NCBI GenBank assembly: GCA_037176905.1
Contig: JBBBWG010028311.1
Coordinates: 38,060-102,059 of the forward strand
Source: Azolla pinnata
Taxonomy: Eukaryota > Streptophyta > Polypodiopsida > Salviniales > Salviniaceae
Length of the DNA: 64,000 nucleotides
Direction of reading: 5' to 3'
Under the pieces are notes generated by a model. It made no database searches. It worked only from the letters and a program-made list of their open reading frames with translations, and was not told where the DNA came from. Positions 1 to 11,813 of the stretch are shown here, piece after piece (within the stretch, counting starts at the first letter, position 1; the number at the start of each line of letters is the position of its first letter). The translations under genes and the position numbers were made by a program.

Positions 1-184
1 ATCGGACTTGGGAAAAGGGTTCCTCATGCACATGACACGAGCTGGATTGACTCTTCCGACCGAACTATTTAGCTTTACTTTAGGGCAAGCTGATGTCGAT
101 TCCTGACCCAAAGATTTAAGGCGCTTCCTCATGCACGATGGAGCAATCCATGACGGGATACAATGGCTACTCATGAGCTATGTA

Positions 185-640
185 GCCGGAACGATTCGCA
201 AAGCTATGGCTTTCGATGCATTCCCGAACAAATCAAGCTTGATTCTAGAAACAACGGCTGCTCATGAACTATGCAGGTCAACGATCCGCAAAGCTATGGT
301 TTTCGATGCATTCCCGACAAAATCAAGCTCGATTCTGGATACAACTGTTGCGCATGAACAATGCAACTAAACTATCTCCGCAAGTTCAAGGCAATGGCTA
401 GTAAGTTGTTCCACTTTCATTATCTTTAACCTCACAATGCGAGATCGAGCAATCCATGACTAGATAGATGCAAGGCTGCTCATGAAAGCAATGGACCCGA
501 AAGATGAACCAAAGCTACAGTGTCGATGCGTTCCCGACGAATCCAGCTCGATTCTGGATTACTACGGCTGCTCATGAACCACACAACTAAAATGATCCGC
601 GAAGCTATGGCTTCGACTGCAATCGAGCCCGATTCTGCAT
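185..640. repeat. Degenerate ~90-bp tandem repeat
   Basis: A unit of about 90 bp recurs in imperfect copies. The phrase beginning acgattcgcaaagctatgg at 191 returns 90 bases later at 281, followed each time by a cgatgcattcccga block and a gctcatgaac block. Further decayed copies lie at about 496-590 and 591-640. No protein-coding signal is convincing, because the open frame here simply follows the repeat. It lies just upstream of the telomere-like block and the exonuclease-helicase gene. Confidence 0.7.
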
Positions 641-675
641 CTTGCCCTTATCGAATCATCATCGATGCAGATAGT

Positions 676-755
676 TCAGGGTTTTAGGTTTTAGGTTTTA
701 GGGTTTAGGGTTTAGGGTTTTAGGGTTTTAGGGTTTTAGGGTTTAGGGTTTAGGG
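676..755. repeat. Interstitial telomere-like repeat (TTTAGGG/TTTTAGGG)
   Basis: About eleven consecutive copies of the plant telomere motif and its one-base-longer variant, G-rich on the + strand. The block lies about 380 bp upstream of the chosen start of the exonuclease-helicase gene, so it may be in its promoter or 5' leader, acting as an extended telo-box. It is short and internal, so it is not a chromosome end. Confidence 0.9.
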
Positions 756-1044
756 CCACCATGGGCTCCTCTTGCCTTATCCTCTTTCCTTCCTTCCCAT
801 GTTCGGTGTCCATGGCTATGGTCCTTGTTCCCTTCTTGCTCATCTCCAACTCTGTCAAGTCTCCAACAGCTCCTCGCTCTTGCTCTCGACTTTGAGCAGC
901 GAATTCTGCTCGTGGGTTTTTCCTGTCTGGAGATCATTTTGCTTTGGGTTCTCAAGAAATCGCCGCCCAGAAAGCAAAAAAGGAAGAAGATGAAGCCATA
1001 GCTTCTCCTTCACCCCCTTCCTCCTTCCCTTTCGCTTCCTGTCC

Positions 1045-1122
1045 ATGGAATCTGATCTTGCTCCCATTGCTGCTCTGTTTGGTAGCTCTTTGAAAGAGGC
1101 ATTCGATCCGAGGTTGTTTTAG
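1045..1122 (+). other. Possible upstream ORF of the exonuclease-helicase gene
   Basis: An ATG at 1045 opens a 25-codon frame that ends at a TAG at 1120-1122. This is in the same frame as, and 15 bases before, the ATG at 1138 used as the main start. Another short frame (761-895) starts in a strong context (gccaccATGg). Either could be a translated uORF in the 5' leader. Alternatively the stop could be spliced around, but I found no good donor/acceptor pair for that. Confidence 0.3.
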
Positions 1123-1137
1123 GTGCGAGTTCTCCTC

Positions 1138-4100
1138 ATGGGGCTTTTCGAGGCCACACAGATTCTCTCGGATTTATGGTACCCTGTCTTCCCTTTCAGA
1201 GATGGAAACAAAGCTCTACTCAACCATCCGAGGAAGAAGAATCGCAGAAAAGCAGAGTATAATACATCTACCGATTGCGCTGTGTTAGCTTCCAAGAAAG
1301 TATTCGTTTTGGGTTTGCCAGAAGAAGGTCTGAGGATTCCATCGGCGAGTAAGAACCTAGACTCATCAACAACGAGTTTTACCCCTTCCACAAGAAATTG
1401 TACAGAAGAGAAGAACCATTCCCTCAGTGATGTATATAATCTTTTGCAGAACCGTGCAAAAGGCTCCATCGGAAATGACCAGGTAAGAGTGGATAAACAA
1501 ACCAAACATTTGTGTTAACTGAGATGTGTACAATGTACAGTGTATGATGCAACAACTTGCTATGCACAATATAAGATAGAAGATCTACAATTTACATGGT
1601 ACTGTGTATAGTATGATGCAGTAGAGCATGCAATATACACAATATACAACGCACAATATACAATGCACAACATATAGTAGGTCAGACAGGAGTGTGTGCT
1701 AACAATTGCGGTTTTCCTTTCTCGTCTGAATGGTAGGAAGATCAAGGCTTTACAAATGCCTTCCCATCATCGACGGAGGAACTAGACGATGGCCTCTCTA
1801 GCTTGTGGCGGGAGCAATTCAATAGAGGCAACATTGAATGCATTGAAAACTCTGCTTGGCATTGGCAGAAACCATTAGATAGAGCTGAAAAACAACATAA
1901 TGATGGGTCTACATCATATTGGGCAAAACCAATTGGTGGTATTGAGAAAGAACGTATCGAAGAGTCTACATTGCATTGTTCAGAACCACTCCATAAAGGT
2001 GAGAAACAACGTGTTGAAGGATCTGCGTTGCATCGGTGGAAACAATCAGATATTCTTGAAGAACACTGTAGTGAAGAGTTCACGTTGCATCGGCAAGCAC
2101 AATTTGGTAGAAGTGAGGAAGAACTTATTGATGGGTCTGCTTTGCATGGGTGGGAAAAAGTTGATGGAGGTGAGAGAGTATGTCCTGAAGGATCTTCAAT
2201 CCATTGGTGTGAAGAATTCAGTCAGGGTGCAAGAGAAGGCATCGAAGGGTCCACTTCTTACTATCAAGAACAGTTTGGTGGAGATGAGCGACAATGCATT
2301 CAAGCTTCTATGTCATATTATGGGGAACAAATTATCAGAGATGAGAAGAAAGAATCCATCAACGCATCAGCGTCACATTACCAGGAAATCATCAGTAAAG
2401 GCGAGGAGAAAAGATGCATCGGAGATTCTACATGGCATGGCCCTTGTGTACCTGAATCGCCTTCATTTGCGAGTCCTGGATTGTTACATGGCTTCTCCCC
2501 ATATTGCAATGACGGGAGCGAATCAAAATCAGCTTCCCCGCAACTCCAAGATGCTTGGTCAATGCTTGGACGCGAAGAGTTTGGCGAGATCTTCCTTGAT
2601 AAAGATGATGGAATAACTGTGACGCGACTTCTAGGTCAAGAAGGGTCTCGAGGTTCCAAGCTCTGTGAAAAAGTGGGTTTGAATACCTCCAGAAAAACAA
2701 GTTCAGGTCACTCTCTGTTTAGAGTTTCCATACCAACAGAGACAATGAAATCAATGTCATCTATTCTACCGGATGAACATTTTCCAGTGCCTCATGCCAC
2801 TCCATATTTCCACATTTATGCCCAAATGGCTGAGTTAAACAATGTGGAGCATGTGGATTTATGCATGGATTGGCTTCTTCAAAGTAATCCAAGCGTAATT
2901 TCTCTTGCATGCAAACATGCTGGTGGCTTTCTTCAACTTATTCAGCTCTCGGTGCATGATCGATGCCTACTCATCAAAGTGCCCCTACCCCTGGCACCTC
3001 TTACACCGGTGGTTCCTTTGAAACTTAGAGATTTGCTCTCAGACCGAGAGACCGTGAAAGTTGGAGCCAACATACAAAAGGATGCCCTCTCCATATACTA
3101 TTTCCTTGGAGCTACCAGCAATGGGTGTGTTCGTATTTCTCAGTTTGTTGGGACAAAGAAACGGAAATCGGTTTTGGATCTATGCAGGTAAGTGTTTTGC
3201 AGTTTTAGAATCTCCGTTCTTTTCGCTTGTTAGACCTTCCGGGCAGTCAAATGTGGTCTGTGTGATGGCTAAATGGCAGTTGGTGCTGACAGGGAGTTGT
3301 TTCACTGGGATTGGCATGAAAACAAGAAGGTGATTTACAGTGATTGGGGATCAAGCGTCATCTCACTCGAGCAGGTAATCTCTCAGCATTTCACTAGGAT
3401 GTGTGTGCCTGGCCATAAACTAGAGCTTCACTGTGCATTTTTCTTATTAGTTTGTACTTGGTGAAGAGCTCTGAAAAACCAGAATCGATCCTCCCGTACA
3501 TCTTTTGGACTGCCGCTAAGTTTTTGGTACTTGGAAGCTCAATTCTAGAAGAGATAAGAATGGAAATTGAACACCTAATTGATGAAAAGAGCATGAAAAG
3601 GTGGTAAAAATTTTTCATCCAACACATCTATTTGCCCTTTTTGGTGGGTCTGATGGAAGGTATCTCTGGGGAGTTTATTAAGAACAACTTAGTGGCATTT
3701 TGGGAGTGTTTTTTTTCCATGATAACAGTAGAGTATCGATACTCTTGTGTGACGAACATTGCAACCGAACGCTATCATGATAAAACGGTATTCCTCATAT
3801 GGTTCACTGTTGTTGTTCAGCAACTGTCTTCCATTTTCATGATTTCTGTTTTTGCTTGATTCTACTAAAGACTTCTATGCGCATTCTTTTTGCAGACAGC
3901 ATACAAATGAATCTAAGCTTTTCTTTTTGTTTTTTGTTTTTTTACATGGTAGATGAAGCATGCAGTTCTAGAAGCGTGGACGACGAGATTAGTGTGGATC
4001 GGCCAAACACAACTGTGGCACGTGCGATCGCCGGAGTTTTCGTTGGTCGAGTTTCCATGGATACTGTTGGACTACTTCGGAAGGTCGGTCTTCTCTCTGG

Positions 4101-6087
4101 AGCTGCAAACGCAGAGCAACGAAGCCATGTCGGTCGAGGTATGGAAAAGAAAAGCAAAGGAAAAGAAAACCCAGAGAAGCTCTTCCGGGCGAAATCTTCG
4201 GATGACGATCATGAAGGTTTTGATCGATCGTGGTGCATAAACTTTTTCGGGGGGGGGGGTGGGGGGGGGATACAGGTGAAGGGAGCAACGGTGGAGCTCC
4301 ACGGAGGTCGCCTGAGTCTCAAGCAGAAGAACTTCAGGTCTCGGGTCGCGGGGCAGAACGCGCTGGTGGAGCTTCACTTCAAGGATGGGAGGAAGCCGCG
4401 GAGATATGTCACGGTCTATCGCGAAGGGAATCGGGTGGTTCTGGAGGACGCGGAGGCGCCCGAGTTGGCGAGGAGAGCGGAAGATCTGGCGGAGGAGGCG
4501 GGCATGGTGAGCAGGATCGTGGCCGACAGGAGCAGCGAGCACGACGCGCAGAAGCAGAAGCTGGAGGAGTGCCTCTACATGCTGCTGTGCGTTCCCGGGG
4601 CGTGCCCGAGGCACATTCTGGCGGCGCTGGGATGTCTGCAAGGCGGCGAGTGCACCGCCACAAGCATGGAAGCGGAGAGTAGCACGAGGAGGAGGTTCGA
4701 TCTCGATGCGCCTTGCGTGCAGAGCTGCAGGGTGGGTCTGAATCGAGGCCAAGCCGATGCGTGGAGGTGCATGCTGAGCTCGCCGCTGTCGGCGGTGGTG
4801 GGGCCTCCGGGGACGGGGAAGACGACCGTGATATCGGCGGTGGCAAAGGCCTGGCTCCGGCTCGCGGGCTCCGGCGAAACCCTAGTCTGCGCGGCTCAGC
4901 AGAACGTCGCGGTCCGGCGCATGGCGGAGACGATGGCGAGGGACAGGGTCCCGGGGCTCCTGATGCTGGTGAGCGCGGAGTACTACGAGGGCTGGCACGA
5001 GGGCGAGTATCGGGCTCAGCAGGAGATGCTCGTGGTGTCGGGGTCTGCGCAGGCGACGGCGGAGTCGATCGCGAGCTGGGCCTCGCGCCACGGGGGCCGC
5101 GCCCCGAGAGTGGTGCTGTGCACGCTCGGCTTGATCGGGAACGATTCGTTCCACGCCAGCCTCATGGGCGCTCGCGTCTCGGCCCTGATCGTCGACGAGG
5201 GCTCCCAGGCCGCGGAAGGATGCCTGATCCCGTCGCTCGGAGCGCTCCCGCATCTGCAGATGCTGAGCGTGGTCGGCGACCCGTGCCAGCTGCCCCCTTA
5301 CGGGCGCCGCCGCTGCCGCCGTTGCCGGAGCATCCGCAGCGTGTTCGATCTGGTGGCGCAGAGCTGCGAGATCCGCGTGCTCCGCGAGCAGTATCGGATG
5401 CCGTATCGGATCGCTCGGTTTGTTTCCGCACAGTTCTACGGCGGGCGCCTGCGGACCGACGCGGGCAAGATGCGTGAGGACGAGGACGAGGGCTCGGAGC
5501 CGCCGCTCGTGTGGGTGGATGTGAGGGGCCACGCGGAGATCGGTGCATCGGGGACTGCATCGCTCTGCAACCGGCAGGAAGCCGAGGCGATCTTGGAATG
5601 GTGCCGACGTCGGCAATGCAATAATAATAATAATAACAACAACAACAACAACAACAACACTGGCATCGACAGATCGACGATGCTAGCAAGAGGGAAGGTG
5701 GTGGTGCTGACGTTGTACGAGGCGCAGAGAAGCCTGATCAGCGGATTGCTCGAGGAGCAGGGACTCGGGGACGAGATCGGGGTCTACAACGCCGACTCCT
5801 TCCAGGGCCAGGAGGCCGACGTCGTGCTCATCTCGCTCGTCGTCGGAGCTCGCGCCTCGAGCTTCGCCGCGGATCGCCGGCGCGCCTGCGTCCTGCTGTC
5901 GCGCGCCAAGCGCGAGCTGCTTCTCTTCGGCGACCTCGGCGCCATCGTTTCGAGCCCATCGAATCGGAGCCATAGAAGCAACGCTACTACTGTCTGGGCG
6001 GCTCTGGCCGAGTACTGCAGGCTCCACGGTTGGGTCGTCGAGCACCATCGAGACCGACGCCGGAACCCCAGATCGCTCGTTGTGTGA
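1138..6087 (+). CDS. 3'-5' exonuclease-like / UPF1-like SF1 helicase fusion protein
   Basis: Exons by inspection: 1138-1482, 1737-3187, 3293-3374, 3953-4138, 4276-6087 (3876 bases, 1291 residues; all GT-AG and phase-consistent). Residues 1-135 are unrecognised. Residues about 136-345 are eleven 19-20-residue repeats. About 485-690 resemble the DEDD 3'-5' exonuclease fold: the KVGANIQKD block, a LDLCREL block and a final SLEQMKHAVLEAW helix. Where the family has LDCEW-like and YAALDA-like acidic motifs, this protein reads LCMDW and HAVLEA, so catalysis may be altered or lost. From 689 it is a SF1B helicase: GPPGTGKTT (about 864), VDEGSQ (about 995), VGDPCQLPP, LREQYRM, ADSFQGQEADVV and LLSRAKREL. 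A 13-Asn run lies at about 1137-1149. The exonuclease exon joins the helicase exon through an intron (4139-4275) holding a 19-base G-rich run; alternatively an ATG at 4141 could start a separate helicase gene. The role is probably in RNA or DNA surveillance, by inference. The start at 1138 is tentative. Confidence 0.8.
1797..2425 (+). repeat. Coding 57-bp (19-residue) tandem repeat in the fusion protein
   Basis: Eleven consecutive units of 18-20 residues follow the loose pattern S-[TAS]-x-[HY]-[WY]-x-[EK]-x-[FIL]-x-x-[GD]-E-x-x-x-[CI]-x-[EG]. Example unit starts are STSYWAKP, STLHCSEP, SALHGWEK, SSIHWCEE, STSYYQEQ and SASHYQEI. The DNA repeat is diverged while the frame stays open, which suggests selection at the protein level. 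I do not recognise it as any named repeat family. Its charged, aromatic periodicity would suit an extended or solenoid binding region, but that is conjecture. Confidence 0.85.
5620..5658 (+). repeat. In-frame AAT/AAC microsatellite (Asn13)
   Basis: Five AAT followed by eight AAC codons encode 13 Asn in the second RecA-like lobe of the helicase, between the QYRM motif and the motif V block. The position is a probable surface loop. Such tracts are prone to length change. Confidence 0.9.
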
Positions 6088-7248
6088 TAACATGCTTGGC
6101 CAAAAAAGATTGTTGCTCGATTGCGCGACTGGGAGAGCGTCTGGATAAGTGTCTGCTTCCGAGGTCTTTTTTTTTCGCCTGGTTATAAACTCTGCAAACA
6201 TCGGCTCCGATGCGAGAGGCTGCTCGAGCGCTCTGCCCACTCGATCTGTACATCATTAGTGGAAGGGATTGGTTGGTGTATGTTTGTGTATGCCATCATC
6301 GATGGAAGGCATTGGTTGGTGAATCTATGTATGTTTGTATGTATTGTATGTGTTCCTTCCTTCAAGGCCCTCTGATTGGCATTACAAGAGCCATTCCCAG
6401 GCCAGTATCGAGCCAATCATACAATTAATTACATGAATCTTGATCGATCGAGTCTTGTTTGTTTACGTCGACTCAAAGTTTCGAGCTTGCATAGGGCAAA
6501 GCTGCTTCTAAACCAAAGAGCTCCGCTGGTGCTTCCTCCTCTTTCTACCTGTAAAAATGTCTGATCCGAAATCACCCATAGTATTGCTTACAGATAGACA
6601 TGTGGGACCGACGGCCCTTTAATCGAATCGATGCGTTCCTCCTTCACGATGTTATCTAGTCCTACACCCCCCTTCCCCATCTTTGTCGTACAAATTCGGC
6701 GAACTTTTTCTCTGTATCGAACATGTGCGGAGATTCGCCAGATCTGTAGTACAAACATGCTCCAAGTACAAGTCACGGTATCGATCAACTGAATCTTGAT
6801 CTGTAGCGCATATCAACTCTTAATATGCAATGCACGACAATAATCGAGTGGGTCTGACCAAACTCCTCTATTTGCTAGGGCGAAATGGGTTTTCAGCTAC
6901 TGTTGTTAAAACAATCACTACCTAGTATATATATGATCCACATCCTACATGACACCAACACAAACATCTCTAGTCTCCGATGGTCAATCGATAATAGCAA
7001 CACCATCAGACTGCAACGAACCTAGACTTGGGTGTTGAATAGGCATGCATCCTTGTTTAGTGGGCAGTTTTGGGCAAGATTGGCGTGAATCGCTCCATGA
7101 TTGAATCAAAAGGAGCTGGTTTGTCATTTCACAATTCTCCGATGCAAGCAACAAGCCCATGTTTGGGATCATTCCACGGTTTAGAGCTAGAAAGGATCTC
7201 TCATTCCGAATGAACATATCGATTGTTCCTGTGTTTGTGCGCCATTAG
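6088..7248. other. Intergenic, no gene seen
   Basis: This is the 3' flank of the exonuclease-helicase gene. I see no conserved reading frame. Around 6250-6350 there is a short imperfect duplication of a ggcattggttggtg phrase. The rest looks like unique, moderately AT-rich sequence. Confidence 0.5.
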
Positions 7249-7567
7249 TGGTTTCTGGGCAGCATTTTCAGCGCTTTTTTTTGCACCAATTGGTGGTTTC
7301 TGGGCAGCATTTTCAGCGCTTTTTTTGCACCAATTGGTGGTTTTTGGGCAACATTTCCAGTGCTTTTTTGCACCAATCGGTGGTTTTTGGGCAGCATTTT
7401 CCAGCGCATTTTTCGCAACATTTCAACAATTGGTGGGTTTTTTTTTTGCAGCATTTCAATGGACATTTTGGTGGGTTTTTTTGGGCAGCATTTCAATGGA
7501 CATTTGGTGGGTTTTTCTTTGCAGCATTTCAATGGACATTTGGTGGGTTTTTTTGGGCAGCATTTGT
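7249..7567. repeat. Two adjacent tandem arrays (~44 bp x4, then ~36 bp x4)
   Basis: The first array (7249 to about 7425) has four copies of a unit starting tggtttctgggcagcatttt with a T-run. The second (about 7430-7567) has four copies of a unit containing gcagcatttcaatggacatt and ggtgggttttt. Both units share the gcagcattt core, so one probably arose from the other. A Cys/Lys-rich frame across the minus strand is a by-product of the repeat. The array is about 300 bp upstream of the ABC1-kinase start. Confidence 0.85.
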
Positions 7568-7861
7568 AACACTTGTTTTGGCTTTTGGTCTTCTTTTTCA
7601 TCTCTGAATAAGACAGCAAGCAACAAACACCCTTTTGCATGACTGAACAGAGCTCACTCTGTTTCTGTGTGGGGGACTGACCTTTTCCTCTTCTCCTCCT
7701 CCCTCTTTGACTCTCCAATCATCATGATTCATAAGCAGCTGCTGCCCCTGAAACCCCCCCAAGGCTCAGGTTGAGCATCTTCTACATGGGTCTAGCTACA
7801 ATACCCCTGTTTTGGTAGGATAGGACAGGACAGGACAGGAGAGGGCAGGAAAGAGATAAGC

Positions 7862-10800
7862 ATGGAGAGATGGGCAGGGTCCGATTCGAAGCACAGACAC
7901 TCCGAGGATCTTGCTCGCTGGCCCCACAGGTCTTGGGAAGACAAGCGGAAGTCTCTCCACCGAACTGTCGACTTCTGGAGACGATCCATCTGGGTGTATG
8001 CAAGCTACAAGGTAATCACAATCCATGTATCAACACTAGTGTTTGTGCAACTTGTATGATGTGTGTTTGTCTGTTTGTGTGTTATGAACTGCATGCATGC
8101 ATGCGTGTGAGTATGTATTTGTGTGTGCGCGTGTATGCATGCATGTATGCATGTATGACCATGTGTGTATGAATAACCGGAGTATATGCTGTGCTTAAAA
8201 TCATTTCTAGCGTCTTAGCTCACGTATGTATGTGTGTATTTTGGAATATATGTATGCATTTATATACGTATGTATGTGTGCTTAAAATCAGTTGTAGTAT
8301 TTGAGCTCAAATTATAAGACATCCGTTCATATACAGAATGTGGCCATTGTATCATTGGCAGCAGCATGAACGCATAGGAAGTGCATCATGAGTGTACTGC
8401 ATAATGCATGCATGGCTATAGAAATCATGTTTCCAAATGTCTGGAACATGGTTAGCTGTAAATTTAAGAGGCATTTCCTACGTTTATTTCATCTCAGATC
8501 TGCCAAGTGCATACCCAATGCTTACACAAGGACAAGCAAAATATAGTGTGGGAAACCCAGCATGAATGGGCAGCTGAGAAAGTATACGCATTATGCTCTG
8601 AACTTGGTGGCTTCTTTTTGAAGGTTGGTTTCCAATATTTTCTTTACTGAAAAGCTCTGTGTATGAAATATAAAGGGTAGTAATGTTCTTTTTTCTGACT
8701 CACAAGGTAGCACAAGTGATTGGCAAACCAGATCTTGCTCCAGATGCTTGGGTGAAGAAATTGGCAACGCTTTGTGACACTGCTCCAGCAACGCCATTCT
8801 CAACGGTAATCCATGTTTTAGAGCGAGAGCTTGGGAAACCAATCGACATACTCTTTGAAGAATTTGACAAGCACCCAATAGGCTCTGCATCGGTGGCGCA
8901 GGTGTGAAGCACAACAAGCATTTGCTTTATCTCCTATTAAAAGTTTCATAGATACTGATACTCTGCACGTGTCATTTGATTTGGACAGTCCTCTAGAAAT
9001 AGCAATATTTTCAGCTTGTAATGTCTTCTGAAGTGATTCAAACACTTGGGTCTTCTCTTTATTTCCACGATGAGTATTCAACCTGGGTTTATGTGGTGCA
9101 TCGTATAGTACACATTCTCTCTGGAATATGATACTTCAGCTAATCATAGATATATCTATGTGTTACACAGGATAGTTTTTCACTACCTTCATACTAGGAC
9201 AGTGTTTTTAGCATCACATAGCCAGGTTGCTGTTTCCCAGTTACAGCTTGCAGATTAAGATTACTGTGCTTCTTTTTTGTTCCAAGGGGGAATCATGTAG
9301 CATTATAATTATGACATTTTTGGTTTGAGGGTCTACTTTTAAAGGTATCATTGTTACTATTTGCTTTCTTTCTCTCTCGTTGATTCATATTTGTTTCATC
9401 ATTTGATAGGTTCACCGAGCAAGAATCAGGGGAGTAAACACGTGTGTTGCAGTCAAGGTATATGTCTTGGAAATAAATCCCCCTGCCTAAACGAAGAATG
9501 AACGATGTTTGTGAGACTCTTTATTAAATGATCCTCAGGTGCAACATCCTGGAGTCGAAGAACTCATGATGACTGATATACGGAACCTGAAAGCATTTGC
9601 AGCATTCGTGCATCATTTTGATGTGAAGTTCGATATTTTATCTGCATTATGCGAGCTTGAAGATCAGGTATGTACCATTAAGGCATTGTTAATCTTGGTG
9701 GTCTGCTAGGCAAAGAACGTTGTCAGATAATGTTTAAATGTTTGTCTTGTGGATGAATGTCAGCTTACTTTCTTTTAAGGATGTATGACCTTTGTAGTAT
9801 TGTCAGTAGGAAGTTCCTGGAGCTTCCTAACTACCACTCAATGTGAACTATTATATGTATTATAAAGTATTTGAAAGGCATGGAATTCAGTTCTCACAAA
9901 AAAGTGGATTGCGACATTTATGGTAGCTGTACACATCAGCAACGTTGTCACCGTGATACTTAGGAAGGGTTATTTCTTCAAGGTGGATTGTGAAATTTAT
10001 GGTAGTTGTACACATCAGAATTTGAGAGTGTTGTCACCATGGTATTTAGTGACGCTTATGTTCCAAGGATCCCTTACAATCTCGATTCATAACAAAGAAA
10101 AACTGAAATCTACTAATTAGGTTAATTTCAGTGTATCTTCTTTCTTGTTTCATACAGGTTGGACTTGAGTTTGACTTTGTGAGAGAAGCAAAATCCATGG
10201 ACAAAATTGCAGATACATTACATGTTGCTAATCGTGGAAGACCTCCTGTCTTAATCCCTCGATCTATCCCTGGATTCGTGACAAGGTTTTGCATTTTTGT
10301 TTCCACTTTTTAGTTGAGATTGATGTAACACATTCTATTCCTTTTCCCTTCCCAAAACTGTCTCAAAGCAAACACAAACTACTTTCTCTCTCCTTATATA
10401 TGTTTATATCTCACAATATAAGTTTCTGATGAGAACCAATGTTTATAACATATTTGTCTGGATATTCCAGACAGGTTTTGACAATGGAATTTATTGAAGG
10501 TTTTCCGCTTTTGCGGTTAGGTGAGGTGATGAAGGAAAGAGGCATCAATCCTGATGGAGCTGCTGGAAGGATTGCTCAAAGGTCTGTTCTCCACAAACAT
10601 TACAAAGCCATCTGTTAACCATACACTTTGATTTCAGGGAGTAGGAATAAGATAGAATTTGTATGAACCAAATTAAGATTTTTCACAGGAAAATTCTTAA
10701 GGACTTGACAACGGCCTATGGGCAAATGATCCTAAGGGATGGATTTTTTCAAGCGGACCCTCACCCAGGGAACATTCTAATTACCAAAGAGGCCAAGGTA

Positions 10801-11813
10801 AAATTTCTACATCAATCTCGTCTATCTAGTTCAGGATGATGCAAATGAAGTTTATATCCTTTAGTGTGCTACTTTTTCTTGTAATATATTGCCGTTGCTT
10901 ATGAAAAGGTTGCATTGCTAGACTATGGTCAAGTGAAACTTTTATCTACTAGTTTACGACTTGATTATGCAAAGCTTATTTTGGCATTGAGTGCTGGGGA
11001 GCCCTTCGAGATCGGTCGATGCCTAGAGTAAGTCACATGTTTGGGTCCAGTAGTTAAAAATAAAAAAAGAAACATTTCTGAATCTTTCTCTTGCCAATTT
11101 AAGGAAGGAAAGTTCCGAGCTTGACTCTTGATGGCTTCTGCAATTTCATCTAAGTTTTCAGCACTTGCATCAATGAGAGTGTTTTCATATTTGTAGAAAG
11201 CTTGGAGTGGTGATTACCAAGAGAATTGAAGAGGACCCTGCCTCGTTCATGATTTTGGCATCAACAATGTTTGATACCAAGTTGCCACCTGGTCAGACAA
11301 AAATAAACCCGTTTTGCAAAGACGATGTGATGAAAAAATTTCCTGTCAAGGTAAGCATATACCCTTTTTTAAAATCTTAAAAGACAATTTGAGAAAGTGA
11401 TGATGACGTATTATGGTTTAAATTTTTGTTAGTAGTATTTAGGATAACAGTGGACAGCTTTAATGTATAGGGATTTTTCCCTGCAGAATTTCCCAAAGGA
11501 GATGTTCTTTGTGCTTAGGACAATACAAATATTACGTGGGTTAAGTGTTGGCATGGGAATATCATATTCATGCGCTGAGGAGTGGCGAGAGTTAGCTACA
11601 GAAGCCTTATCGAGATCACATGACATTGATCAAATGACCGTTAAGGGTGAGTGTGTAAGTGAACAATGTCTTGCATATGAATGAAACAAGATATATAAGC
11701 AGTAAACAGTCTGAATTCAATTACTGCTTGCAGAACCTAATTCAAATGTGACTGGAAAATATGGGAGACCACTTATTTGGAAGAGGAGGAAATGCAGTCG
11801 GCGAATGTCATGA
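7862..11813 (+). CDS. ABC1/UbiB (ADCK) family atypical protein kinase
   Basis: Twelve exons: 7862-8011, 8498-8623, 8707-8901, 9410-9457, 9539-9667, 10158-10285, 10471-10581, 10689-10797, 10909-11027, 11197-11350, 11487-11646, 11734-11813. They sum to 1509 bases (502 residues) with matching phases. ABC1 signatures are in order. The family KxGQ motif reads KVAQ (92-95). An Ala/Gly-rich loop, GSASVAQVHRA, spans the exon 3/4 junction. AVKV carries the ATP-site lysine (K173). MEFIEG is the hinge, QADPHPGN (about 317-324) the catalytic loop, and LLDYGQ replaces LDFG at 335-340. In the family these kinases support ubiquinone, plastoquinone or other prenyl-lipid metabolism in mitochondria and plastids. 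I see no clear transit peptide in residues 1-50, which are charged and Trp-rich, so location is open. Which ABC1K subfamily it belongs to needs a tree. The departure from KxGQ is the main oddity. Confidence 0.92.

Noticed and set aside
4072-5616. Several long minus-strand frames opposite the helicase exon
   Set aside because: They are shadow frames of a GC-rich coding exon. The plus strand carries all SF1 motifs.
4141-6087. A separate helicase gene starting at ATG 4141
   Set aside because: Possible, but that reading would translate the 19-base G-rich run as a Gly stretch. The spliced alternative removes it and joins two conserved blocks in phase.
7245-7718. 157-codon Cys/Lys-rich frame on the minus strand (CCPKKPTKCPLKCC pattern), resembling a small secreted or metal-binding protein
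   Set aside because: It is exactly co-extensive with the 44-bp and 36-bp DNA arrays. The pattern follows the repeat, and there is no independent coding evidence.
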